NCBI GenBank assembly: GCA_035353815.1
Contig: DAOQAG010000021.1
Span: forward strand, 1 to 64,000
Direction of reading: 5' to 3'
DNA from: JAKPUX01 sp035353815
GTDB taxonomy: Bacteria > Zhuqueibacterota > Zhuqueibacteria > Residuimicrobiales > Residuimicrobiaceae
DNA length: 64,000 nucleotides
This document shows positions 19,329-28,243 of this stretch, piece after piece. Position 1 is the first letter of the stretch; the number at the start of each line of letters is the position of its first letter. Under the pieces are notes generated by a model. The model was not told the origin of the DNA and ran no database searches. It saw only the letters and a list, made by a program, of their open reading frames with translations. Made by a program: the position numbers and the translations under genes.

Positions 19329-19352
19329 GCCCGGCAAAAGCCGGGCCTTTTT
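19329..19352 (+). terminator. Rho-independent terminator after the ROK gene
   Basis: A 7-bp stem (GCCCGGC with GCCGGGC), an AAAA loop and a run of five T lie about 20 bases past the ROK stop codon. It separates the regulator from the GH130 gene, at least partly. Confidence 0.85.
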
Positions 19353-19408
19353 AATCGGCTATCAATTTTTACAACAAAAAAACTAACAAGGCAACGGCGG
19401 AGGAAATC

Positions 19409-20368
19409 ATGCAGCGGCATCCCGCCAATCCTGTCATCACCCGGCTGCAGATCCCGGACCATTCGCCCCACCTCTGCGACGTCTCGGCCGTCTTTAATCC
19501 CGGCGCCGTGCAGCTCCAGGGCGAGACCATCCTGCTGCTGCGGGTGCAAAACCGCGGCCGCGAAACCTATACCTTGACCGCGCGCAGCTGCGACGGCATC
19601 CATTTCAGCGTCACCACCCCCGAGATCGCCCTCCGCGGCATCGACAAGATCAAGGAACGCATCTTTCACTGCTACGACATGCGCATCACCCCCCTCGACG
19701 GCCGCTACTACCTGATGTTCGCCATGGACATGGAGGGCGGCTGCCGCCTCGGCCTGGCCGTCACCCGCGATTTCACCTCCTTCGACTTTCTCGGCATCAC
19801 CAGCGGCGACGATACCCGCAACGGCGTGCTCTTCCCGGAGCGCGTCGACGGCCTCTATCTCCGCCTCGAACGCCCCAACCGCGTCCAGCTCGATCACGGC
19901 CCCGCCAGTGGTAATACCATCGTTCTTGCCGCATCGCCGGATCTGCTGACCTGGAGCCCGGTCGGCGATGTGGCCTCGGGCCGCTTTCACTACTGGGATG
20001 AACTCATCGGCAGCGGCCCGCCCCCAATCAAGACCCGCGCCGGCTGGCTCGCCCTCTACCACGGCGTTGCCACCCACTTTGCCAGCAGCAATATCTATCA
20101 GGCCGGGGTCATGCTCCTCGATCTGCAGGATCCCTGCAAACTCCTGGCCCGCAGCCGCTATAACATCCTCGAACCGCGTGAAAGCTGGGAGCTCTCCGGT
20201 CAGGTCCCCAATGTGGTCTTTCCCTCGGGACTCATCGTCGAGGAGTATGACGACCAGGGCTTCGCCCGCTTTGACTCGCCTTTCCGGCTCTATTACGGTG
20301 CAGCCGATACCGTCGTCGGCCTCGTCACCGGGCGGGTCGCTGAATTGATCGAAGCCGCGACGGCTTGA
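19409..20368 (+). CDS. GH130 beta-mannoside phosphorylase-like enzyme
   Basis: GH130 enzymes phosphorolyse beta-1,4- or beta-1,2-mannosidic links, giving mannose-1-phosphate; some members hydrolyse. The 319-residue protein has the five-bladed propeller pattern: NPGAV, the catalytic-acid Asp90 in YDMRIT (usually DPRI), RNGVLFPE, GSGPPPIKT, LYHGV and SGQVPNVVFPSG. It lacks a signal peptide, so it acts in the cytoplasm on imported oligosaccharides. GGAGGA lies just before the ATG. It precedes the TonB receptor gene by about 50 bases and probably belongs to the same glycan-use operon. Confidence 0.9.
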   Translation: MQRHPANPVITRLQIPDHSPHLCDVSAVFNPGAVQLQGETILLLRVQNRGRETYTLTARSCDGIHFSVTTPEIALRGIDKIKERIFHCYDMRITPLDGRYYLMFAMDMEGGCRLGLAVTRDFTSFDFLGITSGDDTRNGVLFPERVDGLYLRLERPNRVQLDHGPASGNTIVLAASPDLLTWSPVGDVASGRFHYWDELIGSGPPPIKTRAGWLALYHGVATHFASSNIYQAGVMLLDLQDPCKLLARSRYNILEPRESWELSGQVPNVVFPSGLIVEEYDDQGFARFDSPFRLYYGAADTVVGLVTGRVAELIEAATA

Positions 20369-20421
20369 AACGCCGCGCGGCGGCGCGACGGATCCTCCCA
20401 ACCAACAAAAGGAACCTCCTA

Positions 20422-23139
20422 ATGGCCAGATACTTGACGGCCGCCCTGCTCTGCCTGCTCTTCTGGATCACCGCGGCGGCACAGACCACGGGCAAGATTT
20501 CGGGTGTGATCACCGATGCCAAAACCGGCGAGACCCTGACCGGCGCCAACATCCTCCTCGAGGGCACCAGCCGGGGCGCGACGGCCGATGTCAAGGGCGA
20601 ATTCTTTATCATCAACCTCGAACCCGGCACCTATACCCTACGCATCTCGATGGTGGGCTACGAAACCCTGCGCCTGCAGAATGTGCGCGTCTCGGTCAAC
20701 CGCACCTTCGAGGTGGCCGCCAAATTGAAAGCCACCGTGATTTCCGGACAAGAGGTGACGGTCGTGGCTGACCGTGTCGCGGTAAAAAAGGACCAGACCA
20801 GCTCGGTGCGCAATGTCTCCTCCAGCCAGATGGACATCCTGCCGACCGAGTCGGTCAGCGCCGTCGTCGCGATGCAGCCGGGCGTTGTCCTCGGCCACTT
20901 CCGCGGCGGCCGCAGCGATGAGGTCACCTACCTCATCGACGGCATGCAGGTCGATGAGTCCTACGGCCGCGGCGGCCGCACCGTCAATGTCGAAAAGGAT
21001 GTCGTCGAGGACCTCGAAGTCATCACCGGCATCTTTTCCGCCAAATACGGCAACGCCATGAGCGGCGTGGTCAACGCCGTCACCAAGGACGGCGGCCGCA
21101 AGTATCACGGTTCAGCCTCCGTTGGCCTCGGCAACTATCTCACCCCGCACAAGGAGATCTTTATCGGCCTGAAGGACAACGACCTGGCCCGCCGCCGGGA
21201 TTATCAGTTCGCTCTCAACGGCCCGATCATCGGCGACCACCTCACCTTCGCCACCAATGTCCGCTACCAGAACAATAGGGGACACCTCAACGGTATCCGC
21301 CGTTTCGAGCCGGATAACTATAGCGACTTTACCTCGGCCGACTCGTCCCAATGGTACAGCGAGCACACCGGCGACAACGCCTATGTGGCGATGAATACCA
21401 GCAAGAACCTCAACGTCTGGGGCAAGCTGACGATGCGGCCGACCTCAAGGATTAAAACCTCCCTGCAGTACATCCTCAATGATGATGAGGGGCAGGGCTA
21501 CAGCCACAGCATGAAATACAATCCCGACGGCCGCGGCACCGGGTATCATACCTCGCATCTCGCCTCGTTTCAGCTCAATCACATGCTTTCGGAGAAGGCC
21601 TTTTACGAGCTCAAGGGCTCGTATGTCTCCGACAACAATGCCAGCTATATGTTCAAGAACCCCTACGACAAGCGCTATATCCATGACCTCTATTCGCGCA
21701 GTGAGGGGCCGGGCTTTTCCACCGGCGGCCAGAGCAAGGGCCACAGCGAGCGCACCCTCGAGGATTATACCGCCAAGGGAGATTTCGTCTGGCAGCTGCA
21801 TCCCCAGCACAGCCTCGAGGGCGGTGCGCAGTACTCCGCCAAAATCCTCGAGAACGAGTCCTACACCATCCGCAACAAATACTACGGTACGGCCTATGAG
21901 AATCTCTGGGAGGTCGATCCGGAAACCGGCCGGCGGCATTATCTCTTCTACGAGCCGATGATCATGCCCGATTCGACGCTCTGGCATCAATACTACAAGG
22001 TCAAACCGGTCGAGCTCAGCGCCTATCTCCAGGACAAGATGGAGTTCGCCGAAATGGTGATCAACCTCGGGGTGCGGCTCGATTACTTCGACCCCAGGAT
22101 CACTTATCCTTCGCAGTGGCGCAATCCCTCCAATCAGCTCAGTTTTCCGGACAGTCCGGAGAGGATGAGTCATCCCGTCGCGGCGGATCCCAAGTACCAG
22201 GTCAGTCCCCGCCTCGGCATCTCCTACCAGCTCGGCAAGACCGCTCTGCTGCGCTTCGGCTATGGCCATTTCATGCAGATGCCACCCCTCTATGCCATGT
22301 ATGACAACTCCGCCCGCCTGGTGCCGGCCGACGACTATTCGACCACCATGGGCAATCCCCAGGTCCGGGCCCAGCGCACGATCCAGTATGAGGTCGGCCT
22401 CTGGCAGGAACTCATGCCCAACATGAGCCTGGAAGTGGCGCTCTTTTACCGGGACATCTATGATCTGCTCAGCGCCAGGGTTCTGACCACCTACAATCAG
22501 ATCCGCTACGGCCTCTACAGCAACAAGGATTACGCCAATGCGCGCGGCCTCGAGCTCAAGTACGAGTACATCACCGGGCGCCTATCGGTGGTCGCCAACT
22601 ATACTCTGCAGTTCAGCCGCGGCAATGCCGATACCCCGACCAGTACCTTCAGTCGTGCCGGCGCCAAACAGGACCCGGTCAACAAGCTCATCCCGATGAG
22701 CTGGGACCAGCGCCACACCGCCAATATCACGGTGGGCTACGCCGTGCCGCGCTACGGCGCCACGATGACGGTCTATTACAACTCGGGCAGTCCCTACACC
22801 TGGAGTCCGCTTTCGGACAGCCCGCTCTCGCGCGTCAATCTCTATCCCAACAACGAGCACATTCCGAGCAGCATCAGCGTCGACCTCAGCGGCCACGCCG
22901 ATCTTTTCCGTCTTGCCGGCATGAAGATGCGCGCCACCCTGCTCGTCTACAATCTCCTCGATGCCCTGAATGACAGCTGGGTCAACAGCACCACCGGCCG
23001 CGCCTATACGGCGATCGTCCGCGCCACCGACCTGGCCGGTCACCACAGCGATTTCAATACCTACGCGGACCGCATCCACGATCCGACCATGTACAGCACC
23101 CCGCGCCTGGTCAAACTCGGGCTTGAAATGGTCTTTTAG
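20422..23139 (+). CDS. TonB-dependent receptor with carboxypeptidase-regulatory domain
   Basis: The 905-residue outer-membrane protein has a signal peptide, a carboxypeptidase-regulatory-like domain (about residues 25-105, GKISGVITDAKTGETLTGAN to GYETLRL), a plug domain (about 120-230, with DEVTYLIDGMQV and KYGNAMSGVVNAVTK) and a 22-strand barrel ending in LVKLGLEMVF. This is the SusC-like arrangement common in the FCB group. The ATG at 20422 has AAAGGA eight bases upstream; 19 open codons before it are ignored. It is followed by a giant secreted protein and a PorV-like protein, and preceded by GH130, suggesting glycan import. The ligand is not predictable. Confidence 0.93.
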   Translation: MARYLTAALLCLLFWITAAAQTTGKISGVITDAKTGETLTGANILLEGTSRGATADVKGEFFIINLEPGTYTLRISMVGYETLRLQNVRVSVNRTFEVAAKLKATVISGQEVTVVADRVAVKKDQTSSVRNVSSSQMDILPTESVSAVVAMQPGVVLGHFRGGRSDEVTYLIDGMQVDESYGRGGRTVNVEKDVVEDLEVITGIFSAKYGNAMSGVVNAVTKDGGRKYHGSASVGLGNYLTPHKEIFIGLKDNDLARRRDYQFALNGPIIGDHLTFATNVRYQNNRGHLNGIRRFEPDNYSDFTSADSSQWYSEHTGDNAYVAMNTSKNLNVWGKLTMRPTSRIKTSLQYILNDDEGQGYSHSMKYNPDGRGTGYHTSHLASFQLNHMLSEKAFYELKGSYVSDNNASYMFKNPYDKRYIHDLYSRSEGPGFSTGGQSKGHSERTLEDYTAKGDFVWQLHPQHSLEGGAQYSAKILENESYTIRNKYYGTAYENLWEVDPETGRRHYLFYEPMIMPDSTLWHQYYKVKPVELSAYLQDKMEFAEMVINLGVRLDYFDPRITYPSQWRNPSNQLSFPDSPERMSHPVAADPKYQVSPRLGISYQLGKTALLRFGYGHFMQMPPLYAMYDNSARLVPADDYSTTMGNPQVRAQRTIQYEVGLWQELMPNMSLEVALFYRDIYDLLSARVLTTYNQIRYGLYSNKDYANARGLELKYEYITGRLSVVANYTLQFSRGNADTPTSTFSRAGAKQDPVNKLIPMSWDQRHTANITVGYAVPRYGATMTVYYNSGSPYTWSPLSDSPLSRVNLYPNNEHIPSSISVDLSGHADLFRLAGMKMRATLLVYNLLDALNDSWVNSTTGRAYTAIVRATDLAGHHSDFNTYADRIHDPTMYSTPRLVKLGLEMVF

Positions 23140-23166
23140 GCATGTTCTGACGTGAGGAATCGACGC

Positions 23167-26100
23167 ATGAGACGTTTTTCTGGATACTGTTTTTTTCTTC
23201 TCCTCCTCCTGCCGGTGACGCTCCCGGCGCAAGGGCACAAGTACGACGGACCCGACGATCCGGCCGGCGACATCGCCGCCATCCGCGAGGGCTGGATGAC
23301 CGGCAACCGCGTGCTCCTCTATTTCAAGAACACCACCGAGCTGGCCAACTGGCCCAACTTCGACCAGTCCAAGTGGCCTAATGACTATACCGGGACGGGC
23401 ATGCACGACGGTATCGCCCTCTATATCGGCGCTTGCGTGCACATCGCCGGGGACTCGATCCCGGTGACCGATCCGGCCGAGATCGCCCGCCGCAGCGATC
23501 TGCAGGAACTCTATTTCTGCCAGACCAGCTACCGCATGGGCATGGACTATACCCCCGACGGCCTGATTCGCTGGGGCCTCTATCCGGTCTTTGGCTATTT
23601 CAATCCCAACAGCGAGTATCCGGCGATGAGCAACCGCGAGGACTCCTGGCCGGCCCAGGGCTGGCCGTCGGCGGGTGAGAGCCTCAAGTGGCCGGGCGAG
23701 TGGGACGGCCGCTTCGGCCGCGGCATCAAGTATGCAGACCTCGAGACCTATTTCGTGGCCAACGATGCTCAGGATCTCGAGTATGTACAGGCCAAGGCCC
23801 CGGTCAAGTATTTCCCCCGTCCCGGTTACCGCATCGGCTACAAGGATCCCGGCGTCACCATCCAGGCCGGCGAATCCTGGGGCGGCCTCGGCATCCGCGT
23901 CAAACAGCGCGGCTATCAGTGGAACAATCCCCAGACCCGCGACGCTATTTTCTGGGAGTATGACATCTCCAATATCTCCGACTATGACCTCGCCGAGGTC
24001 GCTTTCGGTTATTTTCTCGATGCCGGTATCGGCCACCGCGGCAACCAGGGTGAATCCGATGACATCGGCTTTTTTGACAAGTACGATGACATCGCCTATG
24101 CCTGGGATTACGACGGCATCGGCATCGGCGGCGTGCGCACCGGCATCCTCGGCATGGCCTTCCTCGAAAGTCCCGGGAGCTGGAACGACGGCCTCGACAA
24201 CGACGACGACGGCCTCACCGATGAACGGCGCGACAATCTCGCCACCCGGCTGGTCGGCCCGACCGAGGGCATCACCGATCTGGCCAAATTCCTGGAATGG
24301 TATGGCCTGGCCGAGGATCAACTCAGGAACCATTGGGATGCCGACGAGGACCAGGACTGGACGGACGGCAATGACGCCAACCACAACGGCGTCTATGACC
24401 TGGGCGAGGATTTCGGCTGCGATGTCGGCACCGACGGGGTCGCCCCCACCGACCTCAACTACCGCGGCCCGGACGCCGATGGCAGCGAGTGCAACCATCG
24501 CCCCGATTTCGTCGAGGGCCTCGGCTGCGAGCCCAATTTCGGCCTCACCGACATCTCCGAATCGGACATGATCGGCCTCACCGGGTTCCAGATGCTCCAC
24601 CACCCCCAGGAGAATGAACCCCCCTTCGCCGCCTATGACAAGGAGGCCTACCTGCAGATCGCCTCGCCGCGCCTCGAAGAGTACTTTGGCGAGCTGGCCA
24701 ACCTGGTCATGACCTTCGGTTCCGGCACCTTCCGCCTCCCCCGCGGCCTGACCGAGCGCATCTCGATCTCAGAGCTCCACTCCTATGAGGAACTCTCGGG
24801 GCTGAATTCTCCGGCCCACTCCGCCCCCTCACTCTTTGAAAAGAAAAAGATCGTCCAGTTTATCTACGAAAGCGACTACCGTTTCGCGCAGCCGCCGCTC
24901 ATGCCCGTGCTCAAGGCCACGCCGGGCAACGGCCGCGTCATCCTCACCTGGGACGACAATTCCGACCGCTTCACCCGCGAGCCCATGCTCAATGCGGTCA
25001 ACGATTTCGAAGGCTACAAGCTCTACAAGGCGACCGACAAGTACTTCTCGGATGCCGAAAAGCTGACCGACATGTACGGCAACACCGTCGGCAAACTGCC
25101 GATCTACCAGTGCGACCTCATCGATGGCAAACGCGGCGCGGCTGACTTTGCCAACATCAACGGCGAACTCTTTTATCTCGGCGACGAATCCGGCCTGCAG
25201 CACTATTACATCGATACCGATGTCCAGAACGGCCGTACCTACTATTATGGCCTCGCATCCTATGATTATGGCATCGAAGGTCTCGAGGTGGCGATCATGC
25301 CGGCCGAGAACAACATTGTTATCGATCTCGACGAGGATGAGGCCATCCGTTTCACCGGCCAGAACGTCGCGATCGTCGTCCCGGAGGTCCAGGCCGCCGG
25401 CTATACGGCTCCGCAGATCGATGCCGCCGGGATGAAGCAGATCGAGGGCTGCGGTACCGTGAGCGCCGAGATCCTCGACCAGAATGCGATCATCCCGGGC
25501 CACACCTACCAGGTCCAGTTTCTCGCCGACACCCTCGGTTACGCCCGCCGTAACAAGGGGATGCGCCATCCGCTCGATGCCGTGATCCTCAATAACGGCC
25601 TTGCCGTCCGTGACGTCACCACGGACTCACTGGTCTACCGCGAGACCAGCGACAGCTACCCCGGCGATCATTTCCGCAGCGGCGGCAAGAGCTATGTCAA
25701 CGACGGCCAGGAACTGGTCCAGTTCAAGTATTACGACACCTCCCGAGAGATGACCACGGACATTTTTAACGGCCTGCGCCTCCACTTTACCATGCCGACG
25801 CAACTGGGTGATCTCGATGCCACCCGCACCGGCTGGGTCACCGGTCAGGGGCCGCTGCAGGTGGAGGCCAGCCTCTACGAATCGCACGGTTTCCCCCATG
25901 ACTATGATATTGTCTTCACCTCCGACGATTCGGCGACCGTCTGCAAGCTCAACCAGGGCTCCTATATCTATGATACCAATGGCGAGACCATGAAGAGCTA
26001 CCTGCTCGGCCAGGCCTTCAATTTCTACGTCGCCAACCGCCATGCTGTAGATTCGACCGGACAGTTCGAACACCTCGATCTCATCGTCCATGACATCAAC

Positions 26101-26679
26101 CTCAACAAACAGTTCGACCTCTTCGAGGACGTCATTCTCGCCGGGCACACCCTGAAAAAGAAAAGCATCACCGGCAAGCCCCTGGTCTACTGGTCGGGTA
26201 CGGTCTTCAGCATCGACTTCCGCCGCTACATGAGCGAGGCGGATCTGCCCCGGCCCAACGATGTCTACCGGGTCAGCTTCAAGCGCCCCTTTGCGCCCTC
26301 CGACACCTTGATGTTCACCACCAGGTCAAAAGTCGCCCTCGAGAAAAAAAGCCTCGCCTCGGCCCTCGACAAAATCCTGGTGGTGCCCAATCCCTATGTC
26401 GCTACCAATGCGATGGAGACGGCCATCTCCAATCCTTATCTCAACCAGCGCCGTACCCTGATGTTCACCCATATTCCGGCGCAATGCACGATCAGGATTT
26501 TTACGGCCAGCGGTATTTTTGTCGACGAGATCGAGGTGAACAATCCTCCCGAAAGCGGCATCGTTCACTGGGACATGCTCACGCGCGAGGGCCTCGAGAT
26601 CGCCGCCGGCGTCTACGTCTATCATGTCCAGACGCCATCCGGCGAGGAGAGGCTCGACAAATTCGCGGTGATCAAATAG
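23167..26679 (+). CDS. Very large secreted protein with C-terminal FlgD/sorting-like domain
   Basis: The 1170-residue product has a signal peptide (MRRFSGYCFFLLLLLPVTLPAQG) and no membrane segment after it. The middle contains an Asp/Asn-rich calcium-loop-like stretch (about 24180-24450), and a fibronectin-like part starts near PPLMPVLKATPGNGRVILTWDD. The end (KILVVPNPYVATNAM to LDKFAVIK) is an Ig-like domain of the FlgD/type IX sorting class. Sitting between a TonB receptor and a PorV-like protein, it may be a surface glycan-binding partner analogous to SusD, but it has no recognisable SusD sequence. The ATG at 23167 is preferred over a GTG at 23152 because AGGA is better spaced. Confidence 0.8.
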   Translation: MRRFSGYCFFLLLLLPVTLPAQGHKYDGPDDPAGDIAAIREGWMTGNRVLLYFKNTTELANWPNFDQSKWPNDYTGTGMHDGIALYIGACVHIAGDSIPVTDPAEIARRSDLQELYFCQTSYRMGMDYTPDGLIRWGLYPVFGYFNPNSEYPAMSNREDSWPAQGWPSAGESLKWPGEWDGRFGRGIKYADLETYFVANDAQDLEYVQAKAPVKYFPRPGYRIGYKDPGVTIQAGESWGGLGIRVKQRGYQWNNPQTRDAIFWEYDISNISDYDLAEVAFGYFLDAGIGHRGNQGESDDIGFFDKYDDIAYAWDYDGIGIGGVRTGILGMAFLESPGSWNDGLDNDDDGLTDERRDNLATRLVGPTEGITDLAKFLEWYGLAEDQLRNHWDADEDQDWTDGNDANHNGVYDLGEDFGCDVGTDGVAPTDLNYRGPDADGSECNHRPDFVEGLGCEPNFGLTDISESDMIGLTGFQMLHHPQENEPPFAAYDKEAYLQIASPRLEEYFGELANLVMTFGSGTFRLPRGLTERISISELHSYEELSGLNSPAHSAPSLFEKKKIVQFIYESDYRFAQPPLMPVLKATPGNGRVILTWDDNSDRFTREPMLNAVNDFEGYKLYKATDKYFSDAEKLTDMYGNTVGKLPIYQCDLIDGKRGAADFANINGELFYLGDESGLQHYYIDTDVQNGRTYYYGLASYDYGIEGLEVAIMPAENNIVIDLDEDEAIRFTGQNVAIVVPEVQAAGYTAPQIDAAGMKQIEGCGTVSAEILDQNAIIPGHTYQVQFLADTLGYARRNKGMRHPLDAVILNNGLAVRDVTTDSLVYRETSDSYPGDHFRSGGKSYVNDGQELVQFKYYDTSREMTTDIFNGLRLHFTMPTQLGDLDATRTGWVTGQGPLQVEASLYESHGFPHDYDIVFTSDDSATVCKLNQGSYIYDTNGETMKSYLLGQAFNFYVANRHAVDSTGQFEHLDLIVHDINLNKQFDLFEDVILAGHTLKKKSITGKPLVYWSGTVFSIDFRRYMSEADLPRPNDVYRVSFKRPFAPSDTLMFTTRSKVALEKKSLASALDKILVVPNPYVATNAMETAISNPYLNQRRTLMFTHIPAQCTIRIFTASGIFVDEIEVNNPPESGIVHWDMLTREGLEIAAGVYVYHVQTPSGEERLDKFAVIK

Positions 26680-26745
26680 GGCGCCCCGGCAGCCGCCGGG
26701 ACGGGATGGCACATCATTCGGAATCAGCAAACTGAAGGTTGGACC

Positions 26746-27804
26746 ATGAATTACAGGAAATACCTACCAGTCATTCTCGCCGTAGCACTGGCGGCGCTGC
26801 CGCTGCGGGCCCAGGAGCCGACGCGCATCGGCACCACTGCGGCCAATTTTCTCGAGATCGGGTATGGCACCGCCGGATCGGCCATGGGCGACGCCTGTGT
26901 CAGCCTGGCCAACGACCTCACCGCCCTCTACTGGAATCCCGCCGGACTGGCGGAGATGAGGAAAAACCAGGCCCTGTTCGTCTATCAGCCCTGGATCGCC
27001 GGCATCAAGACCTCCTTTGCCGGGGTCGGGTTCGACCTGCACAGCTACGGCTCCCTCTCCTTCGGCTTCACCAGCGTCAATTACGGCGACATGAAGGTGA
27101 CCACGATGGCGATGCAGGAGGGGACCGGCGAGCTCTTCTCCGCCAATGACCTGGCGTTCAGCCTCGCCTACGCCCGCAAGCTGACCAACTGGTTTGCCTT
27201 CGGCGGCGCCGGCAAATATGTACGCTCGTCGATCTGGCACACCGATGCCTCCGCCATGGCCATCGACCTCGGCGTCATTATCAATACCTACTTTTTCTCT
27301 CCCAACGGCCGCCGTGAACAGGGACTGAACATCGGCATGAGCATCTCCAATTACGGCTCGCGCATGCGCTATGACGGCATCGATCTGATCAATCCCATCG
27401 ATATTCTCACCGACGAGAATGGCAACTTTAGTGATGTGCCTGGGCGCTTCCATCTCTCCGAGTGGGAGCTGCCCCTGATCTTCCGCCTCGGCGTCTCGCT
27501 GACGCCGCTCTATAGCGATCATCACGAGCTGATCCTCTCCTGCGATGCCATCCATCCGAACAACAACAACGAGTCGATCAATCTCGGCGCACAGTATGCG
27601 CTCACCTCGCCCGGCTTCGGCCGCCTCTTTCTGCGCGGCGGCTACAAGGCCCTGTTCATGGACCATTCCGAATTCGGACCGACCTTCGGCGCCGGCGTGG
27701 AGATGTTCACACTCTATAATACCGGCGTCAAGATCGACTACGCCTGGCGCGATATCGGCATGCTGGGCAACGTCAACACCTTCGGGGTAATGGTGATGTT
27801 TTAG
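26746..27804 (+). CDS. PorV/PorQ-family outer-membrane protein
   Basis: This 352-residue protein has a signal peptide ending near LPLRAQ and then the hallmark N-terminal part of the PorV/UPF0164 family: FLEIGYGTAGSAMGDA and LYWNPAGLAEM. The remainder is a predicted 14-strand barrel ending in VNTFGVMVMF. In Bacteroidota PorV shuttles proteins with type IX sorting domains to the surface; here it directly follows a secreted protein with such a domain, which supports a shared export or anchoring role. It is the last gene of the triad. Confidence 0.88.
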   Translation: MNYRKYLPVILAVALAALPLRAQEPTRIGTTAANFLEIGYGTAGSAMGDACVSLANDLTALYWNPAGLAEMRKNQALFVYQPWIAGIKTSFAGVGFDLHSYGSLSFGFTSVNYGDMKVTTMAMQEGTGELFSANDLAFSLAYARKLTNWFAFGGAGKYVRSSIWHTDASAMAIDLGVIINTYFFSPNGRREQGLNIGMSISNYGSRMRYDGIDLINPIDILTDENGNFSDVPGRFHLSEWELPLIFRLGVSLTPLYSDHHELILSCDAIHPNNNNESINLGAQYALTSPGFGRLFLRGGYKALFMDHSEFGPTFGAGVEMFTLYNTGVKIDYAWRDIGMLGNVNTFGVMVMF

Positions 27805-28243
27805 GATTTTTCGCGGACATTGAAGGAAAATTCACCCTCTCACGAAGCCACCAAGGCACCAGGAACAACTTGACAAGATTTTACTTTGTGTCTTTGTGTA
27901 ACTTTGTGAGAGTTATGTTTTTGCTGCGGCTCTTCGTGAAATGATCACGCGCCAAGAAACGGAGGCGCAGAGAGAAAGAAAAAATAAAGACAAATATCTC
28001 ACGAAGCCACCAAGGCACCAGGAAAGACACTACTCAAAGCCGTCTTTGTCTCTTGACGGTTTTGTGAGCATATTATCATCATCATATTCAGTACCAGGGC
28101 AAAACCTGAACCAACAGTTTTCTTTGTGTCTAGGCGGCTTGGCGAGAGTCAATATTCTCCGCCTCTGCGCATCTCGGCACGATCCTGAATAAATTCCAGG
28201 GATACTCAATATGCGCCTTGGCTCGGATTTCCCGGAGGTGTCT
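27805..28243. other. Intergenic region filled with REP-like repeats
   Basis: No coding region is supported. Most of the stretch is made of imperfect inverted repeats annotated separately (27838-28160). The ribosome binding site GGAGG of the GH29 gene lies at its right end. Confidence 0.6.
27838..28160. repeat. Two copies of a REP-like imperfect inverted repeat
   Basis: A 28-bp sequence beginning TCTCACGAAGCCACCAAGGC is present at 27838-27865 and again at 27997-28024, identical in both. Each is followed within about 20-60 bases by a T/G-rich partner (such as CTTTGTGTCTTTGTG and TTTTGTGAG) that is roughly its inverse complement. Between and after them, GGAGGCGCAGAGAGA and GCGGCTTGGCGAGAG form another inverted pair. 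The arrangement resembles non-autonomous palindromic elements found between genes in many environmental bacteria. Confidence 0.7.

Noticed and set aside
17981..20401. 806-codon minus-strand open frame
   Set aside because: It is a mirror of the ROK and GH130 genes, which have convincing motifs and ribosome binding sites. High GC and codon bias keep antisense frames open.
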